Shown here: positions 44,842 through 53,852 of the stretch, piece after piece
How positions within the stretch are numbered: the stretch's first letter is position 1
Layout: each line of letters begins with the position of its first letter
Source of the DNA: Solimonas sp041659605
GTDB taxonomy: Bacteria; Pseudomonadota; Gammaproteobacteria; Nevskiales; Nevskiaceae
Assembly (NCBI GenBank): GCA_041659605.1
Contig: JBAZXW010000001.1
Span: 124,001 to 188,000 of the forward strand
Direction of reading: 5' to 3'
Length of the DNA: 64,000 bases
Translations under genes and position numbers: made by a program
Notes under the pieces: generated by a model
Seen by the model: only the letters and a program-made list of their open reading frames with translations
Databases searched by the model: none
Told to the model about the DNA's origin: nothing

Positions 44842-44895
44842 TCCTTCTTGATGTCCGCTGAGTCGATCCGTCGCAGACTGTAACCGATTTGCGCC

Positions 44896-45960
44896 TCAGC
44901 GCGAGCCCAGCAGCGCCGGCGCCAGGCGCAGCCATTGCACGAACAGCGATTCGAGCAACATCTGCGGTTGCGCATTGCCGCCGATCAGCCGGTTCGCCTC
45001 GACCACTTCGTCGAGCACCTGGGTCCAGGCCTTGAACGCCTTGGCGTCTGCGGTCGGCGCCAAGGCCGCGGTCCGGAACTGCGCATGCAGCCAGGACCAG
45101 ACCCACTGCAGGTGCGCGGCAACGGCATCGCGCTCGATCGTCGCCGCTGCCGACACCGGGTCCTTGCGCCGCCGCCCGACGGCGTTCCACAGCTCCGCCC
45201 ACTCACGCTGCTGCGCCAGCGCATCACCCTGTCCCAGTTCGAGCGCCCGCAGCGGCGCGCCGTGCGCCGCCTGCAGAGCCTGCTCTTCGTCGCGCGTGCC
45301 CTGCGCCTTGAGCCAGGCCAATGCCGCCGACGCAGAAGGAACCGCGAAGCGGATGCGCTGGCATCGGCTGCGCAGAGTGGCCGGCAGGGATTGCGGACGC
45401 TCGCCGATCAGGATCAGGTGCGTCGCCGGCGGCGGCTCCTCGATCGTCTTGAGCAGCGCGTTGACGCTGTTGCTGTTGAGTGCGTCGGCAGGATCGACGA
45501 GCGCCATACGCGCGCCGCCGTAATGCGACGCCAGCGCGAACCGCGAAATGAGCTTCCGCGCCGCGTCGATCGAGATGTCGCGGCGTTTTTTGTCGGCGTC
45601 CGGCTGCCAGTGCACCAGGCCTTGCTCGTGCTGTCCGGTTGCTGTCATCGCCAGGCCGAGCAGGCCGTCCGGCCCGACAACGCTGGCATTGGGATGCGCG
45701 CCGACAGCCAGCTGCTGGCAGCTACGGCAGCGGCCGCAGGCATAGCCGCTGCGTTGTTCGCACAGCAGGAATGCGACGAGGGCCCGCGCAAACCAGCGCT
45801 TGCCGACGCCTTGCGGGCCGCTCAGCAGCAGCGCGTGCGACAGCCGGTTCTGCAGGATCTGCGCGGTCAGCTCGATCCAAAGATCCTGCTGCCACGGCAG
45901 CGGCCGCCACATGGCATCGCCTGTCCCGAGTTGCCCGTCAGGGCGTATCGAGGGGCTCAC
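44896..45960 (-). CDS. holB: DNA polymerase III subunit delta'
   Basis: A 354-residue clamp-loader subunit. The Walker A-like loop is SGPQGVGKRWFARAL, the zinc module has CEQRSGYACGRCRSCQQL, and the arginine-finger region reads PATLRSRCQRI. The motif DALNSNSVNALLKTIEEPP is diagnostic of the family. It starts at a GTG overlapping the tmk stop (GTGA), so translation is coupled. It is part of the clamp loader placing the sliding clamp on DNA. Confidence 0.93.
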   Translation of the reverse strand: MSPSIRPDGQLGTGDAMWRPLPWQQDLWIELTAQILQNRLSHALLLSGPQGVGKRWFARALVAFLLCEQRSGYACGRCRSCQQLAVGAHPNASVVGPDGLLGLAMTATGQHEQGLVHWQPDADKKRRDISIDAARKLISRFALASHYGGARMALVDPADALNSNSVNALLKTIEEPPPATHLILIGERPQSLPATLRSRCQRIRFAVPSASAALAWLKAQGTRDEEQALQAAHGAPLRALELGQGDALAQQREWAELWNAVGRRRKDPVSAAATIERDAVAAHLQWVWSWLHAQFRTAALAPTADAKAFKAWTQVLDEVVEANRLIGGNAQPQMLLESLFVQWLRLAPALLGSR

Positions 45961-46574
45961 AGGCGCTGCTCCAGAACCGCGGCGATGGTTGCGAACACCT
46001 GGTCGACATCACCGCCGGCGTCGATCACGACACAGCGCGCCGGATCGGCAGCGGCCCGTGCGAGGAAGGCTTCGCGCACGCGCCGCATGAACGCCAGCGT
46101 TTCGTCCTCGAAACGATTCGCCTCGCCGCGCAGGCGCGCACGCGCCAGCCCCATTTCCGGCGGCAGGTCGAGCACCAGCGTCAGATCGGGCCGCAGTGTC
46201 GGCAACACCAGCGCCTCGAGCGCCTGCAGATGCCGTGGCTCGACGCCCTGGCCGGCGCCCTGGTAGGCATAGCTCGAATCGATGAAGCGGTCGCAAACGA
46301 CGTCCGCGCCCGCTGCAAGCTGGGGCTCTATGCGCCCATGAAGGTGCGCCGCGCGCGCCGCGAACATCAGCAGCAGTTCGGTGGCCGGGCTCATGCCCTC
46401 CTCCCACTGGCGCAGCACCAGCGCGCGGATCGCCTCCGCGAGTTCCGTACCACCCGGCTCGCGTGTCTGCACGACCGTACGCCCGCGCTCGCGCAGCCAT
46501 GCGCAGACGCGCTGCGTCTGCGTCGACTTGCCGCCGCCTTCGCCGCCTTCCAGCGTGATGAACCGTCCGCGCAT
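45957..46574 (-). CDS. tmk: Thymidylate kinase
   Basis: A 205-residue dTMP kinase. The P-loop is FITLEGGEGGGKSTQTQRV, the DRF-type motif is CDRFIDSSYAYQGAGQG, and the TREPGGTELAEAIR segment is also conserved. It phosphorylates dTMP to dTDP. The ATG at 46574 is followed directly by the conserved first strand. It lies 7 bases after mltG and overlaps holB by 4 bases. Confidence 0.95.
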   Translation of the reverse strand: MRGRFITLEGGEGGGKSTQTQRVCAWLRERGRTVVQTREPGGTELAEAIRALVLRQWEEGMSPATELLLMFAARAAHLHGRIEPQLAAGADVVCDRFIDSSYAYQGAGQGVEPRHLQALEALVLPTLRPDLTLVLDLPPEMGLARARLRGEANRFEDETLAFMRRVREAFLARAAADPARCVVIDAGGDVDQVFATIAAVLEQRL

Positions 46575-46581
46575 AAGCCGT

Positions 46582-47586
46582 CTACTTGCCCTTGAGCTGA
46601 TAGCGTCGCACCGCAGCCTGGTGCTGATCCAGTGTCGCAGAGAACTCATGGGTACCGTCGCCGCGCGCGACGAAGAACAGCTCATCGCCGGCTGCCGGAT
46701 GCAGCGCAGCATGGATCGCCGCCCGCCCGGGCAGACAGATCGGCGATGGCGGCAGGCCGGCGCGGATATAGGTGTTGTATTCGCCATCGGTCTCGAGATC
46801 GCGGCGGCGCAGATTGCCGTCAAACGCCTCGCCCAGGCCGTAGATCACCGTCGGATCGGTCTGCAGGCGCATGCCGAGCTGGAGGCGGCGCACGAACACG
46901 CCGGCGATGCGCGCACGCTCCTCGGGCGCGCCGGTTTCCTTCTCGACGATCGAGGCCATGGTCAGCGCCTCGAGCGCGCTGGCGTACGGAAGCCCCTCCT
47001 CGCGTGCGTCCCATTCCTGCGCCAGCACCTGATCCATCGTGCCGGCCGCGCGCCGCAGGAATGCGCGATCCGTCGTGCCGCGCGAAAACCGGTACGTGTC
47101 CGGAAACAGGCTGCCCTCCGCGTGTTCACCCTTGCGCTCGATGGCATCCATGACGGCGGCAGCATCCGCCGCGCCGAGCGTCTGCCGCAGCTGCGGATGC
47201 ACACGTACCGCGTCCAGGGCCTCGCGAAAGCTCCAGCCCTCGACGATGCGCAGTTCGTAGAGGATGCTTTTCCCTGAGACGATCAGGTCCAGGATCTGCG
47301 CCGCATTCATCCCCGGAACGACGCGGTAGTCGCCGGCCTGAAGCCTCCGCTCGATCCCGTTGATGCGGGCATAGGCGCGCAAGTAGGCCGGTCCACGCGG
47401 CGCAGCGGCGATCCAGCCCTTGTCCGCCAGCCGCTCGGCGAGCGCCGCGAACGGCAGACCTTCATCGACGGTCAACGTCGCCTCGTTTCCGAGCGCAACG
47501 GGCTCGTACAGAACGCGGTGGGCGTCGATCAGCGCGCCGACGGCAAGCAGCGCGAGCAACAGCACGAGACGTCCAAGTCTGCGCAT
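46582..47586 (-). CDS. mltG: Endolytic murein transglycosylase
   Basis: A 334-residue YceG/MltG protein. An N-terminal membrane anchor (residues about 5-21) is followed by a LysM-like region and the lytic domain. The catalytic Glu is in TMASIVEKETG, and the tail has GEYNTYIRAGLPPSPICLPG. It cleaves nascent glycan strands in the periplasm. It lies 12 bases after pabC in the conserved operon. Confidence 0.95.
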   Translation of the reverse strand: MRRLGRLVLLLALLAVGALIDAHRVLYEPVALGNEATLTVDEGLPFAALAERLADKGWIAAAPRGPAYLRAYARINGIERRLQAGDYRVVPGMNAAQILDLIVSGKSILYELRIVEGWSFREALDAVRVHPQLRQTLGAADAAAVMDAIERKGEHAEGSLFPDTYRFSRGTTDRAFLRRAAGTMDQVLAQEWDAREEGLPYASALEALTMASIVEKETGAPEERARIAGVFVRRLQLGMRLQTDPTVIYGLGEAFDGNLRRRDLETDGEYNTYIRAGLPPSPICLPGRAAIHAALHPAAGDELFFVARGDGTHEFSATLDQHQAAVRRYQLKGK

Positions 47587-47598
47587 CGAAATCGGTCG

Positions 47599-48426
47599 TT
47601 ATTGAAGAGAAATCCGCGGATGCCGGAGTACGCGCATCAGCGCCTTCGAGTGAACTCCCGGCGCGGCCCAGCTCTGCCCGGCCAGACGCCGGACCGGCCA
47701 CAGGCCGATCAGGGAATTGCAGACGAACACCTCATCGGCGCCAAGCAGCACGGTGTCAGTCAGCTTGGCCTCCGCGACGCTCAAGCCCAGGGCAGGACCG
47801 CACTCCAGTATCTTGCGGCGCATGATACCGGCAACGCCGCAGCGATTGAGCGGCGGTGTCAGCAGCTGGCGGCCGACGACGCAAAACAGATTGGTGCGCG
47901 TGCCGCACACGATATGCGCTTCGCGGTCGCGCATCAGCCGCTCGTCGATCCCGTCCGGCCAAGCGCGCGACGCCAGAACCTGATCGAGGCGATTGAGATG
48001 CTTCACCCCCGCCAGCAGCGGCTGCTCCGACAGGACGACGTCGCTGAAATCCAGCCGCGCGCCGCTGCGATAGACGTCCGCGATACGGGCGGCGAGCGGG
48101 AATGCGTACACCCAGCGCTCGCTGGCGGACGTCGCCTGGCGATAGCCGCGACCGCCGGGTCGGCGCGCGACGATGACCTTGACCGCCGCTTCCGAATCCG
48201 CACCGGCAATCCGAGCGATCTCGTCGCGGAGCAGCGCCGGGAGCGGACAATCGAGGCTCAGTACCGCGCAGTCGGCGGCGAGCTTGTCCATCTGCAAGTC
48301 CCAGTCGGCGATGCGCCCGCCGGACCAAAGCATCGTTCTGAACACGCCGTCGCCGTACTGCAGCGCGCGGCTCTGCGCAAAGCCATCGTCGCAGGGCGCA
48401 CCGTCATGCAGAACACGGTCATTCAT
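47599..48426 (-). CDS. pabC: Aminodeoxychorismate lyase
   Basis: A 275-residue fold-type IV PLP enzyme. The PLP Lys is in LLAGVKHLNRLDQVLA, and the phosphate-binding region in GVAGIMRRKILE. It converts 4-amino-4-deoxychorismate to p-aminobenzoate and pyruvate for folate synthesis. Its ATG overlaps the pabB stop by four bases. The alternative start two codons upstream (48432) is less likely. Confidence 0.92.
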   Translation of the reverse strand: MNDRVLHDGAPCDDGFAQSRALQYGDGVFRTMLWSGGRIADWDLQMDKLAADCAVLSLDCPLPALLRDEIARIAGADSEAAVKVIVARRPGGRGYRQATSASERWVYAFPLAARIADVYRSGARLDFSDVVLSEQPLLAGVKHLNRLDQVLASRAWPDGIDERLMRDREAHIVCGTRTNLFCVVGRQLLTPPLNRCGVAGIMRRKILECGPALGLSVAEAKLTDTVLLGADEVFVCNSLIGLWPVRRLAGQSWAAPGVHSKALMRVLRHPRISLQ

Positions 48427-49778
48427 GCGCACGCATCCAGGGCCAGTAGCAGGCCGCGCGCCTTTGCGCGGGTCTCCTCCAGTTCGGCCTGCGCGACCGA
48501 ATCGGCGACGATGCCGGCACCGGCGCGGAAGCGCACGCGGCCCGGCGCCCAGACCAGGGAGCGGATCAGGATGTTGCTGTCGAGGCGGCCGTCGCGCGAG
48601 AGATAGCCCATGCTGCCGGTGTAGGGGCCGCGCCCCTCGCCTTCGAGTGCGGCGATGATTTCCATCACGCGGACCTTCGGGCAGCCGGTGATCGTGCCGC
48701 CCGGAAATACTGCGCGCAGCGCCTGCCCGGGCCCGATGCCGGCGCGCAGGCGGCCGCGCACGTTCGAGACGATGTGATGCACGTGCGCGTAGCTTTCGAG
48801 CGCCATCAGCTCGCTGACCTCGACCGAGCCCGGTACGCAGATGCGACCGAGGTCGTTGCGTTCGAGGTCGATCAGCATGACGTGCTCGGCGCGCTCCTTG
48901 ACGTTGCCGATCAGTATCTCACGCAGGCGCTGATCCTCCGCCGGATCGTCGCTGCGGCGCCGTGTCCCGGCGATCGGCCGCGTCTGCGCAAAGCCGGCAT
49001 CCAGTTGCAGCAGGCGCTCGGGCGACGAGCTGATCACCGCACAATCGCCCCAGCGGACCAGGCCGGCAAAGGGCGAGGGGTTGGTCTCGCGCAGCCTGCG
49101 GTACAAGTCCGCGGCCGACAGGTCGAGCGGAACGATTGCGTCCCAGGCACGCGACAGGTTGACCTGGAACGCGTCGCCGGCGCGCAGCCAGTCGAGGATG
49201 CGGGCCACGCCGGCGATGAATCGCTCCGGCGCCTGCTCGGTCACCACCGCTGCACATCGTCCGGGCGGCTGCGGCGATGCGCTTTCGGCGCGGGCCGCTT
49301 CGAGGTCTTCGCGCAGGCGTGCGAGCGACGCCTCCCCCGCTTCGGCAACGAGGTGGATCTCGCCGCGTTCGCGATCGCGGATCAGCGCGGCCCGGCAGCG
49401 CACCGCCAGCGCATCCGGCAGTTCATGCGGAGACGCCGGCAAGCGCAAGCGCGGCTCGACCCAGCGTGCAGCCTCGTAGCCGAGCAGCAGAAACCAGCCG
49501 CCCGCGAACGGCAGATCGATCGGAGGCGTCGCAGCGCCCTCCGCCGCCACCCAGCGATCCAGGGCGTCGAAGAAATTGTCGCCAGCACCCTCGGCGCCCG
49601 GGCCTTCGAGGCCGGATGCGCGCCCGATCAACGCCTCGCCGGGCTCTGCGAACAGCACATCCCAGCGCCCGGACTGCGGGTGCCCGGCGACGCTCTCAAG
49701 CAGGAAGGGATAACGCTGCGGCTGGCGCTCGTGCAGCGCCAGCAGATCGAAGTCGCCGGAGACGACGGTGCGCCGCAT
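48423..49778 (-). CDS. pabB: Aminodeoxychorismate synthase component I (with PIAGT motif)
   Basis: A 451-residue chorismate-binding enzyme. Conserved motifs are NLSRAW (208-213), MLIDLERNDLGRIC and FPGGTITGCPKVRVMEI. Position and neighbours (pabC downstream, fabF upstream) identify it as PabB. However, residues 268-272 read PIAGT: Ala270 is at the site where E. coli PabB has Lys274 (PIKGT), and Ala is typical of anthranilate synthase. That Lys is known to act as the nucleophile on chorismate in E. coli PabB. The enzyme may work by direct ammonia attack or may have a different specificity. No pabA is seen in the window. Confidence 0.87.
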   Translation of the reverse strand: MRRTVVSGDFDLLALHERQPQRYPFLLESVAGHPQSGRWDVLFAEPGEALIGRASGLEGPGAEGAGDNFFDALDRWVAAEGAATPPIDLPFAGGWFLLLGYEAARWVEPRLRLPASPHELPDALAVRCRAALIRDRERGEIHLVAEAGEASLARLREDLEAARAESASPQPPGRCAAVVTEQAPERFIAGVARILDWLRAGDAFQVNLSRAWDAIVPLDLSAADLYRRLRETNPSPFAGLVRWGDCAVISSSPERLLQLDAGFAQTRPIAGTRRRSDDPAEDQRLREILIGNVKERAEHVMLIDLERNDLGRICVPGSVEVSELMALESYAHVHHIVSNVRGRLRAGIGPGQALRAVFPGGTITGCPKVRVMEIIAALEGEGRGPYTGSMGYLSRDGRLDSNILIRSLVWAPGRVRFRAGAGIVADSVAQAELEETRAKARGLLLALDACA

Positions 49779-49796
49779 GGCAGGCGCTCATCCCGG

Positions 49797-51038
49797 TCAG
49801 ACGAAACGCTTGAACGCCAGCGTCCCGTTGGTGCCGCCGAAGCCGAAGGAATTCGACAGGGCGATCTCCAGCTTCGCCTCGCGCGCGACGTTTGGCACGT
49901 AGTCGAGGTCGCAGCCTTCGTCAGGGTTGTCGAGGTTGATCGTCGGCGGAATGATCTGATCGCGCAGCGCGAGCAGCGAGAAGATCGCCTCGATCCCGCC
50001 GGCCGCGCCGAGCAGATGCCCGGTCATCGACTTGGTCGAGCTGACTGCGACCTTGTGCGCGTGCTCGCCCAGAGCACCCTTCACCGCGAGCGTTTCGGCG
50101 AGGTCGCCGGCCTGGGTCGAAGTGCCGTGCGCGTTGATGTAATCGATCTGCTGCGGGTTGAGGCCGGCATCGCGCAGCGCGTTCTGCATGCACTGGCGCG
50201 CACCGCGGCCATCCTCCGGCGGCAGCGTGATGTGATAGGCGTCGCTGGACATGCCGAAGCCGATCACCTCGCCGTAGATGCGCGCACCGCGCTTCCTGGC
50301 CGCGTCCAGATCTTCAAGGACGACGACACCGGCGCCGTCGCCGAGCACGAAGCCGTCGCGGTCCTTGTCCCAGGGGCGGCTGGCGCGCTGCGGATCGTCG
50401 TTGCGTGTCGACAGCGCGCGTGCCTGGCAGAAACCGGCCATGCCGGCCGGCGCCGAGCCGGCCTCGCCGCCGCCGGCGATGTAGATGTCGGCGTCGCCGG
50501 ACTGGATCAGGCGCGCGCCCAGGCCGATGCTATGCGTCGCTGTCGAGCAGGCCGACACCACGGCGAAGTTCGGCCCGGAGATGCCCAGGTCGATCGTGAT
50601 GTAGCCGGAAATCATGTTGATGATCGACGCCGGCACGAAGAACGGCGACACCTTGCGCGGCCCACCGGCGTGCAGCTTGCCGCACTCTTCTTCAATCGTA
50701 CCGATACCACCGATGCCGGAGCCGACGCAGACGCCGATGCGTTCGCGGTTGGCATCGTTGATTTCGAGCCCGGCGTCCTTGACGGCCTGCTTGGCCGCGG
50801 CGACGCCGTAGTGGATGAAGGCGTCGGTGCGTCTGACGTCCTTGGCGCTCATCCACTCTTCCGGCCTGAAATCCCTCACCAGGCCGGCGAATTTAGTCGT
50901 ATAGGCCGTCACGTCGAATCCCGTGATCGGCCCGATCCCCGACTTGCCCGCCAGAATATTCTTCCAGGCCGTGTCGACATCGTTGCCCACGGGCGAGACG
51001 ATGCCGAGGCCGGTGACGACCACGCGTCTGCGGCTCAT
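49797..51038 (-). CDS. fabF: 3-oxoacyl-[acyl-carrier-protein] synthase II (second copy)
   Basis: A 413-residue KAS II with Cys in SACSTATHSIGLGA, His in NAHGTSTQAGD and SMTGHLLGAAGGIEA, and NSFGFGGTNG at the end. It is in the classic acpP-fabF-pabB order, so it is the housekeeping elongation enzyme. It starts 43 bases after acpP. It shares the start MSRRRVVVTGLGIVSPVG with its counterpart at 36196-37437. Confidence 0.95.
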   Translation of the reverse strand: MSRRRVVVTGLGIVSPVGNDVDTAWKNILAGKSGIGPITGFDVTAYTTKFAGLVRDFRPEEWMSAKDVRRTDAFIHYGVAAAKQAVKDAGLEINDANRERIGVCVGSGIGGIGTIEEECGKLHAGGPRKVSPFFVPASIINMISGYITIDLGISGPNFAVVSACSTATHSIGLGARLIQSGDADIYIAGGGEAGSAPAGMAGFCQARALSTRNDDPQRASRPWDKDRDGFVLGDGAGVVVLEDLDAARKRGARIYGEVIGFGMSSDAYHITLPPEDGRGARQCMQNALRDAGLNPQQIDYINAHGTSTQAGDLAETLAVKGALGEHAHKVAVSSTKSMTGHLLGAAGGIEAIFSLLALRDQIIPPTINLDNPDEGCDLDYVPNVAREAKLEIALSNSFGFGGTNGTLAFKRFV

Positions 51039-51081
51039 AGCAAATGCAAGTTTTCTGATTCGAGGGGAGCGACGCGTCTGC

Positions 51082-51327
51082 TCAGCCGGCCTGGCTGGTG
51101 TGCGCCTTGATGTAGTTGAGGACGTCAGCGAAGGTCACGATCTTCTCGGCTTCCTCGTCCGGAATGTCGATTTCGAATTCTTCTTCCAGCGCCATCACCA
51201 GCTCGACCGTATCGAGCGAATCGGCACCCAGATCTTCAACGAAGGAGGCCTCCGGAGTGATTTGATCCTCGCTGACCGACAGCTGCTCAGCAATGATCTT
51301 TTTGACCTTCTCTTCAAGCGTACTCAT
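51082..51327 (-). CDS. acpP: Acyl carrier protein (second copy)
   Basis: An 81-residue ACP with the modified Ser in GADSLDTVELVMALEEEF and the canonical start MSTLEEKVKKIIAEQLSV. It is the housekeeping ACP, lying between fabG and fabF. The 99-bp gap to fabG upstream may hold an extra promoter, as is common for acpP, but none was identified. Confidence 0.95.
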   Translation of the reverse strand: MSTLEEKVKKIIAEQLSVSEDQITPEASFVEDLGADSLDTVELVMALEEEFEIDIPDEEAEKIVTFADVLNYIKAHTSQAG

Positions 51328-51426
51328 GCGTGACTCCGCAGGGTTTAGGGTGTGTAAGGCCGGCGTATTGTAGTGGATGCCGACCGGGGAAACAGTACGA
51401 AGGATTTGTCCTCTCCGATCAACGGA

Positions 51427-52167
51427 TTAGGACATGTACAGGCCGCCGTTGACGTGCAGCGTCTCGCCGCTGATGTAGCCCGCCTCCGGCGAAACGAGGA
51501 AAGCGACGGCCGTGGCGATGTCCTCGGGCTGACCCAGACGCTGCGCCGGCACCCGCGCCAACAGGGTCTGGCGCGCGTCGTCGCTGAGCGCGCGGGTCAT
51601 GTCGGTTTCGATGAAGCCGGGCGCGACGACGTTGACGGTGATGCCGCGCGAACCGATTTCCTGCGCCAACGACTTGGAAAAACCGACCAGCCCCGCCTTG
51701 GCCGCGCAGTAGTTCGCCTGCCCGGGGTTGCCCATCGCGCCGACCACCGAGCCGATGCTGACGATGCGCCCGTAGCGCGCCTTCATCATCCCGCGCAGCA
51801 CGGCGCGCGACAGACGGAACACCGAAGTCAGATCGGTCTCGATCACGTCCGACCAGTCCTCGTCCTTCATACGCAGCAGCAAGGTGTCGCGGGTGACGCC
51901 GGCGTTGTTGACCAGAATGCTCACCGGACCGATCGCCGCGAGCAGCGCTTCGCCGGCCGCCGCGTCGCGCACGTCGAGAACGCGTCCCTCGCCGCCCGCC
52001 GCCAGCAGCGCTGTGCCGATGGCCGCAGCGCCGGCCTCGCTGGTCGCGGTGCCGATGACCTTGGCGCCCTCTGCCGCCAGCCGCAGCGCAATCGCGCGGC
52101 CAATCCCTCGGCTCGCGCCGGTGACCAAGGCGGTCTGTCCCGCCAATCGGGGCTTTGTTTGGTTCAT
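51427..52167 (-). CDS. fabG: 3-oxoacyl-[acyl-carrier-protein] reductase
   Basis: A 246-residue SDR. TGASRGIGRAIALRLA is at about residues 17-32, NNAGVTRD near 87, Ser in SIGSVVGAMG and Tyr-Lys in NYCAAKAGLVGFSKS. It reduces 3-oxoacyl-ACP with NADPH. It lies 61 bases after fabD and precedes acpP. Confidence 0.95.
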   Translation of the reverse strand: MNQTKPRLAGQTALVTGASRGIGRAIALRLAAEGAKVIGTATSEAGAAAIGTALLAAGGEGRVLDVRDAAAGEALLAAIGPVSILVNNAGVTRDTLLLRMKDEDWSDVIETDLTSVFRLSRAVLRGMMKARYGRIVSIGSVVGAMGNPGQANYCAAKAGLVGFSKSLAQEIGSRGITVNVVAPGFIETDMTRALSDDARQTLLARVPAQRLGQPEDIATAVAFLVSPEAGYISGETLHVNGGLYMS

Positions 52168-52228
52168 GCCGTCCCTGACGAAGCTACGGTTATCTGGATT
52201 TCCATTGAGGATATCAGCTGCATCAGGT

Positions 52229-53179
52229 TCAGGTCGGGGTGCCGCTCAGTGCCGCACGCGCCTTGTCGAAGCCCGCGCCATCCTCCAGCGCGATTGCCGG
52301 CACGTCCTTCACGATGCGCTTGCTCAGGCCGCACAGCACCTTGCCGGGACCGCATTCGAGAAACAGGCCGATGCCCTCGCCGACCAGGTTCTGCACCAGC
52401 TGCGTCCACTGCACCGGCCGGTGGAGCTGATCGCGCAGCGCTTCGCGCACCGCGTCCCCTGCACGACCGCTGCGACCGTCCAGATTGTGGGCAACCGGGA
52501 TGACAGGCGCGTTAAAGCGGATGCCGGCCATCTGCTCGAACAACTGCTCGGCCGCTCCGCGCAGCAGCGAGCAATGCGAGGGCACCGACATCGGCACGCG
52601 CACCGCCATGCGCGCACCCTGTGCCTTGGCGTTCTCCAGCACCCAGTCGATCGCCCCCGCGTGGCCGGCGACCACCACCTGCCCCGGCGAATTGAAGTTC
52701 GCCGGCTCGAGGACGCCGTCGACCGGGCAGGCCGCACACAAGGCATCGATCTGCGCGTCGTCGAGACCGATCACCGCGGCCATGCCGCCGGTCCCTTCGG
52801 GCACCGCCGACTGCATCAAGCGACCGCGCAACTCGACCAGCTTGAGCGCGTCCGCGAAGTCCAGGCACTGCGCAGCGACCAGCGCCGCGTACTCGCCCAG
52901 GCTGTGCCCGGCCAGAGCCGATGGTGCCGGCAGGCCCGCAGACAGGCAGTGCTGCTGCCACAGACGCCAGACCGCAATGTCGGCTGCCAGCAGCGCTGGC
53001 TGCGTGCGCTCGGTACGGTTGAGTTCCTCGACCGGCCCCTCGCGCACCAGGCCGGCCAGATCCCAGCCCAGCACATCAGACGCCTCCTGAAAGGTCTGCG
53101 CGATGACCGGGTCGGGGTGCGCGCCGAGCATGCCGACCGCCTGCGAACCCTGCCCCGGAAACAACATTGCGTACTTCAT
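52229..53179 (-). CDS. fabD: Malonyl-CoA:ACP transacylase
   Basis: A 316-residue acyltransferase. The N-terminal FPGQGSQAVGML, the active-site Ser in ALAGHSLGEYAALV, Arg in LVELRGRLMQ and His in MSVPSHCSLLRG are all in place. It loads malonyl groups onto ACP. Its ATG overlaps the stop of the upstream rhomboid protease gene (ATGA), an unusual coupling because fabH normally stands in front of fabD. Confidence 0.95.
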   Translation of the reverse strand: MKYAMLFPGQGSQAVGMLGAHPDPVIAQTFQEASDVLGWDLAGLVREGPVEELNRTERTQPALLAADIAVWRLWQQHCLSAGLPAPSALAGHSLGEYAALVAAQCLDFADALKLVELRGRLMQSAVPEGTGGMAAVIGLDDAQIDALCAACPVDGVLEPANFNSPGQVVVAGHAGAIDWVLENAKAQGARMAVRVPMSVPSHCSLLRGAAEQLFEQMAGIRFNAPVIPVAHNLDGRSGRAGDAVREALRDQLHRPVQWTQLVQNLVGEGIGLFLECGPGKVLCGLSKRIVKDVPAIALEDGAGFDKARAALSGTPT

Positions 53180-53814
53180 GTTTCGTTCTGCGCCTCACTC
53201 GTTTTTTTGCTGACCCGGGTTTCCTTCCCCCAGAAACTGCGGAAAACGACGCCGTAGATCAACGCGGAAAGTGTTCCGAACATGTGCGACTCCACCACCA
53301 CCCGGCCACCGATCGCCGCCTCATCGGACAGCGGCGCGCCGGCATACAGCTCCCAGCCGATTTTGCCGATCAGATAGAGCAGGCACCCCAGTGCGATCAG
53401 ATCGCGCTTGAGCACTTGGGGAACCAGTCCGAGTACAAACAGTCCATGAATGACGCCGGACATGCCGACATAGGTCGACAGCTTCGGCACGAACAGCAGC
53501 AGGCCCGCGCTCATTCCGGTTCCCAGAAGCACCAGGCGCCGGGCCCAGACATGAACCGGCAAGGCGTCGGGACACAAGAGGACCAGCACCAGCAGCCCCA
53601 TTTCGTTGAGCAGGAGATGGTACCAACCCAGGTGAGCGAAATTGCCGGTCAGGAGCCGCCACCACTGGCCGTCGAGCACCGCGCTGCGGTCATACTGCAG
53701 CAGCACGCGGCCGGCATCGCCGAACACTTCGACACCGGCAAGCAGCAGCATCAGCAGCGCCGGCGAGACCCAGACGGCGGCCGAACGATAGGGCGAGTTT
53801 GATATCATCGACAC
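53176..53814 (-). CDS. rrtA: Rhombosortase-like rhomboid-family intramembrane serine protease
   Basis: A 212-residue protein with about six membrane helices. The catalytic Ser119 is in YVGMSGVIHGLFVLG, His177 in VVVESHMFGTLSAL, and the HxxxN motif in HLGWYHLLLNEMG (Asn70). The small size, the GQWWRLLTGNFAHLGW start and the GxSGxxHG pattern fit rhombosortase, the protease that cuts GlyGly-CTERM tails, better than classic GlpG. Rhombosortase substrates in Vibrio are exported by type II secretion. Here the gene is divergent from the T2SS operon with only 38 bases between starts. The start is GTG at 53814 or ATG at 53808. It overlaps fabD by 4 bases. Confidence 0.8.
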   Translation of the reverse strand: MSMISNSPYRSAAVWVSPALLMLLLAGVEVFGDAGRVLLQYDRSAVLDGQWWRLLTGNFAHLGWYHLLLNEMGLLVLVLLCPDALPVHVWARRLVLLGTGMSAGLLLFVPKLSTYVGMSGVIHGLFVLGLVPQVLKRDLIALGCLLYLIGKIGWELYAGAPLSDEAAIGGRVVVESHMFGTLSALIYGVVFRSFWGKETRVSKKTSEAQNET

Positions 53815-53852
53815 AGGCGCGAACGCCTAAATTTTTCTTCGATTACAAGACA

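Noticed and set aside
48774..51110. A 778-codon open frame on the plus strand
   Set aside because: It is antisense to pabB and fabF, both with complete catalytic motifs, so the plus-strand frame is a shadow.
53799..53852. An earlier start for gspG
   Set aside because: The prepilin leader begins with the ATG at 53853 and the added residues overlap the divergent rhomboid start.
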